Positions 8,306-15,923 of a stretch of DNA of 64,000 nucleotides are shown piece by piece; within the stretch, counting starts at the first letter, position 1; the number at the start of each line of letters is the position of its first letter. The translations under genes and the position numbers were made by a program. The notes beneath the pieces are model-generated. The model was not told where the DNA came from, ran no database searches, and saw only the letters and a program-made list of their open reading frames with translations. This stretch comes from Taibaiella koreensis (GTDB lineage: Bacteria; Bacteroidota; Bacteroidia; Chitinophagales; Chitinophagaceae): contig NZ_QVNU01000005.1 of assembly GCF_003545715.1 (NCBI RefSeq), positions 310,001 through 374,000 of the forward strand, written 5' to 3'.

Positions 8306-9031
8306 ATGCAACTATGTATCGACTGGGGTAATACCCGCGTCAAAGCTGCGCTTTTCCAGGAAAACAAGCTGGTAAAGGATTATAACTTTTCAGAAGAAGA
8401 AGCGCTGACCGGCCTTATAGAAGCTATCGACACCGAGCAGCCGCAAGCGGCGATACTGGCCTCGGTAGCCAATCATCCTCCCGAACTGAAAGTGCTGCTG
8501 CAGGAAAGAACCCGGCTCCTGGTGCTCACGGCACAAACAGTCCTGCCAATCATGAATGCTTACCATAGTCCCGAAACGCTGGGCGTCGATCGTCTTGCTC
8601 TGGCTACAGGCGCCAATAGCGAATATCCCGACACCAACAATCTTGTAATCGGGATCGGCACCGCGATCACTTATAATTTTGTGCATAAAAACAGGGCGTT
8701 CAGGGGTGGCAACATTACTCCCGGACTGGCCATGCGCTTCAAGGCGCTGCACGAATACACGGATAAGCTACCCCTGGTGGACGAGCATGGCGACCTGGTC
8801 CTGCTGGGCTACGATACCGAAACCAGCATCCGCAGCGGGGTGATCATGGGCATTGCAGCCGAGCTGGATGGTATGATAAATTTATACCGGGAACAATATC
8901 CCGACCTGAATGTCGTTTTAACGGGTGGTAACGCCCCGGTTTTTGCAGGCAAGCTAAAAAATCGGATATTTGCAGATTCTCTGCTTCTATTGAAGGGACT
9001 TAACACAATTTTACGACATAATGTGCGCTAA
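8306..9031 (+). CDS. coaX: Type III pantothenate kinase
   Basis: A 241-residue protein that phosphorylates pantothenate in coenzyme A synthesis. The N-terminal P-loop-like DWGNTRVK, the LGVDRLALATGA substrate motif, the GIGTAITYNFV strand and the GGNITPGLAMRFKALHEYTDKLP signature define the ASKHA-fold type III kinases. The C-terminal VVLTGGNA motif is present. Its stop overlaps the start of the next gene by 11 bases. Type III kinases are not inhibited by CoA (family knowledge). Confidence 0.95.
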   Translation: MQLCIDWGNTRVKAALFQENKLVKDYNFSEEEALTGLIEAIDTEQPQAAILASVANHPPELKVLLQERTRLLVLTAQTVLPIMNAYHSPETLGVDRLALATGANSEYPDTNNLVIGIGTAITYNFVHKNRAFRGGNITPGLAMRFKALHEYTDKLPLVDEHGDLVLLGYDTETSIRSGVIMGIAAELDGMINLYREQYPDLNVVLTGGNAPVFAGKLKNRIFADSLLLLKGLNTILRHNVR

Positions 9032-10331
9032 ACTAAAGACGCAATTTCTATTACTGACCGCTCTTTTAGCAACCGGTTCCGGGGTCAATGCCCAGTTGAA
9101 TGACGCCACAGGACCTAAGTCCACCAAAGAGAACTCCCCTTATTCCCGTTATGGCATCGGTGATCTTGGCAATCCCCGCAATGCACTGCTCCGGGGCATG
9201 GGTGGAACAGCCACGGCTTATAACGATCTCTACTCCGTCAATTCCTTTAACCCGGCCACGTACAGCTTCCTGAAGGTGACCACGCTGGAATTTGCCCTGG
9301 AGGGACGTTCCCGCAGCATTTTCATGAACGATGTCAGCACCTCGTCTGGCACGGCCACTATATCTTATGTCACCCTGGGCATTCCCCTGGGCAAATACGC
9401 CGGTATGGCCGCAGGTATTGCGCCTATGGCCAATACCTATTATAAGGCTTCCGATACCACCACTATCGATGGCATCGGCAGAACCGCCCGCCAATATGTG
9501 GGCTCAGGCGGCCTTCAGTATGCTTACCTGGGTCTTGCCGGACAATATAAAGGATTCAGCATCGGCTTTAATGCCGGCTATGTCTTCGGCAATACCTCCT
9601 ACACCAGCTCCCTGGAAAATCTGGATACGACATCGGTGCGCAATTCCTCCTTTTCCCGCTACAACAGCGTGGGCGGCTTGTATTGGAAAGGCGGCCTGTT
9701 CTACAAAGCCAAACTCAAAAAAGAGCAATACATCAATATCGGTGCTGCGATCACTCTGTCGCAAAAGCTGAACGGGTCGCAGGATGCCTATGACCTGGGC
9801 TACCGCTATACTTCCGATGGTACTGTAGTGGATACCCTATCGCAGTCCAAGCGTACCGGCATAAAAGGTAAGATCGAGCTCCCCGCCGAATATGCCTTCG
9901 GTGTACATTATGGCAAAAGCTTCAACTGGGACATAGGCGCCGATTTTGTCTACACCGACTGGAGCAGCTTCAGCAATTTTGGCGACCGTACCGGTGTAGG
10001 CAGCAATGCCTGGCGCGCAGCGGTCGGCGGCGAAATTACACCCGATCCGACCTCCCATAAACTCTTTGCACAAACCACCTACCGGCTTGGCGCCTATTAT
10101 GGCAAAGACTATATCGAGCTCAACGGGACCAATGTTGACTATGTAGGCGGTACTGTGGGTGCTTCTTTTCCGCTGAAACGTAGCTTCAGCCAGTTTGGCC
10201 GTATCAATATGGCGCTGGATATCGGTAAACGTGGTACGATACAGAATGGTCTTGCCCGAGAATTCTATGTGCGCTTTACCCTGGGCATTTCGTTGAACGA
10301 CATCTGGTTCCAGAAACCCAAGTACGATTAA
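9021..10331 (+). CDS. Outer-membrane beta-barrel protein (FadL/OmpP1-like)
   Basis: A 436-residue protein with a signal peptide (residues 1-24, ending VNAQ) followed by the NSPYSRYGIGDL motif and FNPATYSFL. These are common in Bacteroidota outer-membrane proteins related to the FadL/OmpP1 group. The rest alternates aromatic and small residues as in amphipathic beta strands. It overlaps coaX and precedes lptC by 23 bases. This coaX-barrel-lptC order recurs in Bacteroidota. The substrate is unknown. Confidence 0.75.
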   Translation: MCAKLKTQFLLLTALLATGSGVNAQLNDATGPKSTKENSPYSRYGIGDLGNPRNALLRGMGGTATAYNDLYSVNSFNPATYSFLKVTTLEFALEGRSRSIFMNDVSTSSGTATISYVTLGIPLGKYAGMAAGIAPMANTYYKASDTTTIDGIGRTARQYVGSGGLQYAYLGLAGQYKGFSIGFNAGYVFGNTSYTSSLENLDTTSVRNSSFSRYNSVGGLYWKGGLFYKAKLKKEQYINIGAAITLSQKLNGSQDAYDLGYRYTSDGTVVDTLSQSKRTGIKGKIELPAEYAFGVHYGKSFNWDIGADFVYTDWSSFSNFGDRTGVGSNAWRAAVGGEITPDPTSHKLFAQTTYRLGAYYGKDYIELNGTNVDYVGGTVGASFPLKRSFSQFGRINMALDIGKRGTIQNGLAREFYVRFTLGISLNDIWFQKPKYD

Positions 10332-10354
10332 CCGGGCACATTAGCCGCTGATAC

Positions 10355-10981
10355 ATGAAGCCATCCCGTTCCGGATATTTATCTTTTTCCCATAATGGAG
10401 CGCTCCGCAGACCCGGAGCAGCTCCATTTCTTTTGTGCTGCATCATGGTGGTCGCCCTGCTATCATTGGCTTCCTGCGAAAATGACCTGAGTAAGCTACC
10501 CGGTAAGAATAACCTGAAAGACCTGGACAATGACCGCGCTTCAGATGTCACCTTCGTTTACAGCGAAGAAGGAAAAGTAAAAGCAAAGCTTTACACCAAG
10601 GAATTCATCGGTAACGAAAACGCCAGGCCGCCCTACATCGACTTTCTCAAAGGGGTAAAGATGGACATGTTCGACGATAAGCTGCAGGTTGAAAGTACCA
10701 TTACGGCAAGGACAGCACGCTATTATACCCGCGACGAAAACGTGATCGCGCGCGATAGCGTTGTGGTCATCAACCGGAAGGGGGAAAAGCTGCAAACGGA
10801 GGAGCTGATCTGGAACAAAAAGCTTGAGCGCTTTTATACCGACAAGTTTGTGCGTATCACCAAGGACGACCAGATCTCCTACGGATCGGGCCTGGAAGCT
10901 ACCCAGGATCTTACTTATGTAAAAATCAAGAATCAGCGCGGTACCATACCGGTGGCCAACAGCGATTTCCCGTCAGAATAG
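10355..10981 (+). CDS. lptC: LPS export protein LptC-like lipoprotein
   Basis: A 208-residue protein with a hydrophobic N-terminus ending in a lipobox-like LASC (Cys41). An LptC-type beta-jellyroll domain follows: DVTFVYSEEGKVKAKLYT, IDFLKGVKMDMFDD, TARTARYYTRDENVIARDSVVV and LQTEELIWNKKLERFYTDKFVRI are typical repeats. LptC links the LptBFG ABC transporter to the periplasmic bridge that carries lipopolysaccharide. Bacteroidota LptC proteins are often lipoproteins. The true start may be nearer the hydrophobic stretch, since 30 residues precede it. Confidence 0.85.
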   Translation: MKPSRSGYLSFSHNGALRRPGAAPFLLCCIMVVALLSLASCENDLSKLPGKNNLKDLDNDRASDVTFVYSEEGKVKAKLYTKEFIGNENARPPYIDFLKGVKMDMFDDKLQVESTITARTARYYTRDENVIARDSVVVINRKGEKLQTEELIWNKKLERFYTDKFVRITKDDQISYGSGLEATQDLTYVKIKNQRGTIPVANSDFPSE

Positions 10982-11003
10982 CCACATTCCCGGGCGCTAC
11001 TTC

Positions 11004-11360
11004 TTATTCGCTATGCCAGTTGTCGAACAGTAACTGGAGATAGTGATTTTCCTCTACGGTGATTACCCCGTCGGCTTTGGTCAGATCCAGGGCAAATTGC
11101 AGCAGGTTGTTCCTTTCTTCGGGTGTGGCGTCGTCGTAAAAATCATCCATGTACTTCAGAAAATGCCGTTCCCACTCCTCAGGAGTAAGGCTGCTGATCT
11201 TTTCCATTTCCCGGTCCAGGTTGACATGAAATGGAAATTCCTGCTCCAGATAATCGCGTATCACCATATCTTCCGATGCCTTGAAGCGAAAATCGGCAGC
11301 GGCGAGGATCATCAGTAAATGGTAACCGGCAATGGTCTTGTTCGTTCTGTTATTCGGCAT
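11004..11360 (-). CDS. Small acidic helical protein, TerB-like
   Basis: A 118-residue acidic protein. It resembles the TerB fold: an N-terminal helix (GYHLLMILAAADFRFKASED), a middle helical pair, and a C-terminal LQFALDLTKADGVITVEENHYLQLL segment. TerB proteins carry this form of acidic motif (aDG.i...E...l). TerB-domain proteins are linked to tellurite resistance and membrane stress, but the function here is unknown. It converges with lptC and lies about 75 bases downstream of the alanine dehydrogenase gene. Confidence 0.55.
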   Translation of the reverse strand: MPNNRTNKTIAGYHLLMILAAADFRFKASEDMVIRDYLEQEFPFHVNLDREMEKISSLTPEEWERHFLKYMDDFYDDATPEERNNLLQFALDLTKADGVITVEENHYLQLLFDNWHSE

Positions 11361-11435
11361 TTGGTTGGTTTTCTTTGATAGAGCTTATGATTCAGGTTCG
11401 GGATTCCCGGCAGGTATATAAACGGAACTGTAATG

Positions 11436-12647
11436 TTATATGGGATTGGCCATCAAGAGATTCAGGTCGGTGTACTTGATGTCGAAGCGTCGTGCGATAG
11501 GCGCATTGGTCACACAGCCGCGGTACAGGTAAACACCGTTGCGGATACCAGGCTTGGCTTGCAGCAGGTGCTCGACACCGCCCATATCGGCGCATTCCAG
11601 CACAATGGGCATCAACACATTGCTAATGGCTCTGGAGGCGGTACGGGATACTCCAGATGCGATATTGGGAACGCAATAGTGGATCACATCATATTTTTTG
11701 AAGGTAGGATGCTCATGAGACGTGGCCCTGGAGGTCTCAAAGCAGCCACCACGATCGATGCTTACATCGACCACGATAGAACCCGATTTCATGTGGCTTA
11801 CCATTTCTTCGGTTACCACTACCGGTGTAACGCCGTTCACAGGCTTTAAGGCCCCCACCGCTACATCGGCATTTTTCAACTCGTTGCCCAGCTCTCTCGG
11901 ATCGATAACGGAAGTGAACAACCGGCGGCCGATATTATTCTGCAGGCGCATCAGGCGGTAAATCGAATTGTCAAATACTTTGACGGAAGCGCCAAGCCCC
12001 AGGGCTGTACGGGAGGCAAATTCGCCTACTACACCGGCGCCGATGATGACTACCCTGGCCGGCGGCACACCCGATATACCGCCCAGCAGGATGCCTTTGC
12101 CATTATGCACATTGCCCAGGTATTTGGCTGCGGTCAAAATGGCGGAGCTGCCCGCGATCTCGCTCATCGAGCGTACGATGGGATAAATACCGGAATCGTC
12201 TTTGATAGAATCGAAGGCAATGCCGATGATCCTCTTTTTCATTAGGACCTCCACCATGCTCGCTTTCAGAAAAGGCAGGTGTATGGGGGAAATTACCACA
12301 TGATTGGGCTGCAGCAGGGCGATCTCATCTTCCGATATCGGCGCCGACTTAATGATCATTTGCGCTTTGTACACTTCGGCCTTATCATAAACGATGCGCG
12401 CGCCTACTTCGCTGAAATCCGTATCGAAATAAAAAGAATGCTCCCCGGCATTGTGCTCCACTACGACTTCATGACCATTCTGCACCAAAATCGAAACGGC
12501 TTCCGGCGTCAGCGGCACCCTGTTCTCCTGGAAGGAAGTCTCTTTGGGGATACCAATAAACAAACGTTGCCTGCGCGGGACGATTTCCAGCGTCTCTTCC
12601 AGGGGTATATAGGAAAAAGAGGGCGAAATATGAGGTTTCGTAACCAT
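11436..12647 (-). CDS. ald: Alanine dehydrogenase
   Basis: A protein of about 403 residues that interconverts alanine and pyruvate with NAD. It has the N-terminal IGIPKETSFQENRVPLTPE substrate-binding motif, the Rossmann loop VVIIGAGVVGEFASRTALGLGASVKVFD, and DVSIDRGGCFETS near the C-terminus. An upstream extension to 12770 is open, but it is rich in hydrophobic and Cys residues unlike the family. The ATG at 12647 (MVTKPHIS) gives the normal length. Bacteroidota members branch near the NAD(P) transhydrogenase alpha subunit, so substrate range should be treated as inferred. Confidence 0.88.
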   Translation of the reverse strand: MVTKPHISPSFSYIPLEETLEIVPRRQRLFIGIPKETSFQENRVPLTPEAVSILVQNGHEVVVEHNAGEHSFYFDTDFSEVGARIVYDKAEVYKAQMIIKSAPISEDEIALLQPNHVVISPIHLPFLKASMVEVLMKKRIIGIAFDSIKDDSGIYPIVRSMSEIAGSSAILTAAKYLGNVHNGKGILLGGISGVPPARVVIIGAGVVGEFASRTALGLGASVKVFDNSIYRLMRLQNNIGRRLFTSVIDPRELGNELKNADVAVGALKPVNGVTPVVVTEEMVSHMKSGSIVVDVSIDRGGCFETSRATSHEHPTFKKYDVIHYCVPNIASGVSRTASRAISNVLMPIVLECADMGGVEHLLQAKPGIRNGVYLYRGCVTNAPIARRFDIKYTDLNLLMANPI

Positions 12648-12994
12648 ATGAGAAAGGAGGAGTAAGGTAGTGCCTTTTTTTAGATAATAAAAGCAAGTTT
12701 CTTTAAAAAATTTCAAAATGTTGCAGCAAAAATTATTCCAAAGTATAAGCAGGAACATCACAAGCTGCAAAATATAACAGCCTTAGCCAAAATGAGCCGT
12801 CTCCCCAGGTGCAGTAAAGGATCGCCCACCAGCAAAACGCCTGCTTCCAGCTGTTAAAAACCTTGTGCTTTCTTAGCCAGGTAACGATCTACGGGCTGCT
12901 TTTTTTATGCTTCTCCACGACTACTTTTCCGCACTGCACATTTTCTGCAGTGGCAAACTGGATCTTTAGTCTTCATTTAAAAAACCAAAACCGA
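12648..12994. other. Intergenic region between ald and the lanthipeptide-like gene
   Basis: No convincing gene was seen. It should hold divergent promoters for ald and the precursor gene. A short perfect hairpin, CACTGCA / TGCAGTG with a seven-base loop, lies at 12932-12952, about 43 bases before the precursor start. It could be a 5'-UTR structure. No perfect TAnnTTTG element was found for the precursor; TACTTTTC near 12922 is the closest. Confidence 0.5.
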
Positions 12995-13294
12995 ATGAAA
13001 AAGAAAGTATTAGGTGTAAAATTGTCTCTTAAAAAAATTACGATTGTTGCATTAGACAGTGAAAAAGGCGGCCGGGTTATCGGCGGTACCGGCGTTAATC
13101 TTTGTATCGAAACCTTAGACTGCCCTACAGCCAGGTTGTGCCCAACGAACGGTTGCCCTGTGGAAACAGCAGATGGCTGTGCTTTTACCCAAACATGCCA
13201 ACCCACCTGGCAACGGTATTGCTCCGTTCAGCTGTGCCCTACCCCGACTACAATTAAGAACTGCCCCTCTTTTACGCAGATCTGTCCGCTATAA
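12995..13294 (+). CDS. Orphan class I lanthipeptide-like precursor peptide
   Basis: A 99-residue peptide. Residues 1-31 match the leader style of Bacteroidota class I lanthipeptides: a MKKK start, a KLSLKKITIVALD core motif and a GG end. The 68-residue core holds ten Cys, and every Cys has a Thr or Ser two to four residues before it (for example ETLDC, PTARLC, PTNGC, TIKNC, FTQIC). That is the spacing expected for (methyl)lanthionine rings. Six Cys are followed by Pro. I chose the ATG at 12995 because it begins the recognisable leader; the frame stays open back to 12863. A strong terminator follows 12 bases after the stop. No dehydratase, cyclase, protease or dedicated exporter lies in the window. 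A disulfide-rich secreted peptide is the alternative. Confidence 0.75.
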   Translation: MKKKVLGVKLSLKKITIVALDSEKGGRVIGGTGVNLCIETLDCPTARLCPTNGCPVETADGCAFTQTCQPTWQRYCSVQLCPTPTTIKNCPSFTQICPL

Positions 13295-13306
13295 AAGCGT
13301 GAAAAG

Positions 13307-13327
13307 GCCACCTCCGGGTGGCTTTTT
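13307..13327 (+). terminator. Intrinsic terminator after the precursor gene
   Basis: GCCACC, loop TCCG and GGTGGC form a perfect 6-bp stem followed by five T. It separates the precursor from the permease gene downstream. Confidence 0.88.
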
Positions 13328-13446
13328 CCATATATACACATCTCTCCCGGATAGGGATTAGTCTCTTTCCCACCCACATCCGGAACGCCCTAAGTACAAT
13401 TTTCCTAACTTGCTGCCCTGTACCATGCTTTAATCACCCGGCGGCA

Positions 13447-14508
13447 ATGACCTTAAGCTATTTTATCCGTAAGATCCTGTATGGGCTTGCTGTCCTCTGG
13501 GGAGTGATCAGCCTCGTCTTCCTGCTGTTCAATGTACTGCCCGACGATCCGGCGCGACTTACGTTGGGACAGCGCAGCGATCTTGCCTCCGTAGCCCACG
13601 TGCGTAAGGAACTGAATCTCGACAAACCGGTATGGAAACGGTATGTGCTCTATCTCAACGATCTTTCACCTATAGGCTGGTATCATAAGAGTGAGGACAT
13701 GGGCGACAAGTACAAGCCCTATACCATACTGTCGCTGGGTAAGCGGCAGGCGCTCCTGGTGAAAAAGCCGTACCTGGGCCGCTCTTATCAGAGCAAGCGG
13801 CTGGTATGGGAGGTATTGGCCGATGCGCTCCCCGGTACGGTGATCCTGGCCTTCAGCGCCGTGCTCTTCGCTACTGTGGCCGGTATTGCCCTGGGTGTGC
13901 TGGCTGCGCTCAGGAAAGGCACCTGGCTCGACACATCGGCAATTGTAGCCAGCGTGGCGGGCATATCGGCGCCCTCTTTTTTTGCGGGGCTTATTATGGC
14001 CTACGTTTTCGGGTACCTGCTCAGCGGCATTACCGGCCTCAGCATGGTCGGCAGCTTATGGGATTACGACACTTTTGGCGGCCGGTTCCTTTCGCTCAGG
14101 AACCTGGTACTGCCTGCCCTTACCCTGGGCATACGGCCACTGGCCATCATTGCCCAACTTACCCGCAGCTCGCTCCTTGATGTATTGTCACAGGACTATA
14201 TCCGCACGGCTTATGCCAAGGGGCTGAAAAAACGCCAGGTCGTATGGCGGCATGCCTTACCCAATGCGCTCAACCCCGTAGTAACGGCCATTTCGGGCTG
14301 GCTCGCTGAGCTGCTGGCAGGCTCTTTCTTTGTAGAGTTTATTTTCAGTTGGAAGGGCATTGGCAAGCTCACCGTGGACTCGCTCGATAAGTTCGACTTC
14401 CCGGTGGTGATGGGGGCTATCCTGGTCACAGCGGCTATTTTTATTATCGTCAACCTGCTTACCGACCTGCTGTACACCCGCATCGACCCAAGGGTCAAGC
14501 TGCGCTGA
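13447..14508 (+). CDS. ABC transporter permease, DppB/OppB type, solitary
   Basis: A 353-residue inner-membrane permease. It starts with FIRKILYGLAVLWGVISLVFLLFNVLP (first membrane helix and DppB signature). It has a long periplasmic insert (about residues 40-120), five further helices, and the permease EAA-like loop in AYAKGLKKRQVVWRHALPNAL. It ends DPRVKLR, a normal end for this family. I chose the ATG at 13447; the upstream frame to 13318 overlaps the terminator. DppB permeases normally work with DppC, ATPases and a binding protein, none of which is nearby. It is the nearest transporter gene to the lanthipeptide-like precursor, but it belongs to a peptide-uptake family. Confidence 0.88.
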   Translation: MTLSYFIRKILYGLAVLWGVISLVFLLFNVLPDDPARLTLGQRSDLASVAHVRKELNLDKPVWKRYVLYLNDLSPIGWYHKSEDMGDKYKPYTILSLGKRQALLVKKPYLGRSYQSKRLVWEVLADALPGTVILAFSAVLFATVAGIALGVLAALRKGTWLDTSAIVASVAGISAPSFFAGLIMAYVFGYLLSGITGLSMVGSLWDYDTFGGRFLSLRNLVLPALTLGIRPLAIIAQLTRSSLLDVLSQDYIRTAYAKGLKKRQVVWRHALPNALNPVVTAISGWLAELLAGSFFVEFIFSWKGIGKLTVDSLDKFDFPVVMGAILVTAAIFIIVNLLTDLLYTRIDPRVKLR

Positions 14509-14512
14509 CCAC

Positions 14513-14671
14513 TTATACAGTCTCATTACCGGCCGTAGCATCAGCGTTATGGTACTTCGGGACCATTCAGGACATACTACGCTCGACGTTGCTTCCCTGA
14601 AAGCAGGCATATACCTGCTCAGGCTTATTGCAGGGGAAGAGCAGGCTATCTTTAAGTTTGTGAAGCAATAA
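14513..14671 (+). pseudogene. Remnant of a T9SS type A C-terminal sorting domain
   Basis: A frame with no proper start reads LYSLITGRSISVMVLRD, then LDVASLKAGIYLLRL and finally AIFKFVKQ before TAA. This is the pattern of a type A T9SS sorting domain (strand, LDVSsLpaGiYll, then k.fvk at the end). Only the last 50 or so residues remain. They begin right after the permease stop and in another frame, so the front of the cargo gene appears to have been lost. A strong hairpin terminator follows 20 bases later, as expected for the 3' end of a former gene. Confidence 0.7.
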
Positions 14672-14691
14672 AGCTTTCCGGAATACTATGT

Positions 14692-14734
14692 AAAAACAAT
14701 AGCCCGTCGCGACGAACGATGGGCTATTGTTTTT
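14692..14734. terminator. Bidirectional terminator
   Basis: A perfect 14-bp stem, AAAAACAATAGCCC / GGGCTATTGTTTTT, with a 15-base loop. A and T tracts on the two sides let it end transcription from both directions: the remnant on the plus strand and the T9SS gene on the minus strand. Confidence 0.9.
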
Positions 14735-14788
14735 AAAGACATATTTACGATACCCTGTAAGGTTATATGGATAAAAACGAAAGTATTC

Positions 14789-15688
14789 TTATCGGGTTAC
14801 CGTAAACTTGGCAACGGCCACCTGGTCGTCGGTATCGAATTGTAACATATACATGCCATTGCTCAAACCGGAAACATCCAGGCTGTATTCCCCGAGGCCG
14901 GTGGGTATGCTACCGAAGTTCCTGCTGGCAACGATCTTGCCGGTAATGTCCCGCACTACAGCCATAGCATGCGATGCCTTGGGAGCATCAAAGTTGAAGC
15001 TGATCTTACTGCCGGCAGGATTAGGATATACCGAGATAGCTGCCTTTTCTTTTTTGGCCAGCATTTCGCCGATGCTGTTGGCATTGGGGTTCCATATCAC
15101 TTTTACGGCAGCCCGGTTGTTCCCGTTCCGCACATCGGCGCCCTGAACAGGGTCCTCGCGATACTCGTTCACGCCTGCGCCTTCAGGCTGAACACCCAAT
15201 ACCTTAAAGAAGAATCCATAAGCCTGACCGGCTACAAGATCGGCGCGGTTCACTGTAGTGAAAGCGTTCGTTTCCCAGTCGCTCCATTTACAAAGTGCTT
15301 TAATCGAATCGGCCGAAAGAGTAAAAGGTGAGATGTGCCCGGCTCCGAGTTTATTAGTATTGGGGAAAACAAATATCACACTGGATGCGGCTATCGACTG
15401 GTCGTCTACAAAACTGAAGCCGCTGGCATTTACCGCGTCAGGAGTAGGAAAATTGTTGAAAGAGGAATAGAAAATAACGGTCTGTGTATTCGGAATGATC
15501 GCATCCGTATTGCAGCGGATACCGCAGCGAATAGCATTGGTATCCAGGTTGCCCGTAGCAGCGAGATTACTATTTTCAGCGGGCAAAGCAATGATCGCTT
15601 CCAGATCGATAGGGTCGTTGGCGGTTTGCGCCTGGCTGGCAGTGCAAAAAATACCCAGGGATGCAAGTGTAAGTAAGATTTTATTCAT
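14789..15688 (-). CDS. Secreted T9SS type A cargo protein, paralog 1
   Basis: A 299-residue protein with a signal peptide (residues 1-20, ending SQAQ) and a type A T9SS sorting domain over about the last 80 residues (SVYPNPAGSKISF ... YSLDVSGLSNGMYMLQF ... AKFTVTR). The middle domain is not recognised. It contains three Cys-bearing segments and a VIWNPNANSIGEML motif that recurs as VIWQAGTSIGELL in the neighbour at 15924. T9SS domains direct proteins through the outer membrane and are usually cleaved. The upstream region closely resembles that of the neighbour, which points to duplication. Confidence 0.85.
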   Translation of the reverse strand: MNKILLTLASLGIFCTASQAQTANDPIDLEAIIALPAENSNLAATGNLDTNAIRCGIRCNTDAIIPNTQTVIFYSSFNNFPTPDAVNASGFSFVDDQSIAASSVIFVFPNTNKLGAGHISPFTLSADSIKALCKWSDWETNAFTTVNRADLVAGQAYGFFFKVLGVQPEGAGVNEYREDPVQGADVRNGNNRAAVKVIWNPNANSIGEMLAKKEKAAISVYPNPAGSKISFNFDAPKASHAMAVVRDITGKIVASRNFGSIPTGLGEYSLDVSGLSNGMYMLQFDTDDQVAVAKFTVTR

Positions 15689-15797
15689 AGTCTTATTATT
15701 TACAGAAAATTACAAAATAAATATTATTCCAAAAATAATTTTCCTCTGACACAAATGCTCATCCGGCATTATTTTTCCTCGTTTATTTTTTTGCTTT

Positions 15798-15854
15798 ATC
15801 GCACATAACCGCACTTCCCGGTGATGATCGCCGGGAAGTGCGGTTATGTGCGAT
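15798..15854. repeat. 24-bp perfect inverted repeat
   Basis: Two 24-base arms (15798-15821 and 15831-15854) are exact reverse complements, separated by nine bases. The arm holds the unit GCACATAACCGCACTTCCCG. It is not followed by a T run on either strand, so it is not a standard intrinsic terminator. It lies between two paralogous T9SS genes read on the minus strand. It could be a REP-like palindrome, a transcript-stabilising hairpin or the remains of a miniature element. Confidence 0.85.
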
Positions 15855-15923
15855 CAGAGTACCGGTCTTGCAAAGGCGATGCTTCATTCAACCTATCTGC
15901 CTGCCCGGGACAAGCCGGTGACC

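Noticed and set aside
12863-12994. N-terminal extension of the lanthipeptide-like frame
   Set aside because: The recognisable leader starts at 12995, and the extension is hydrophobic and unlike leader peptides.
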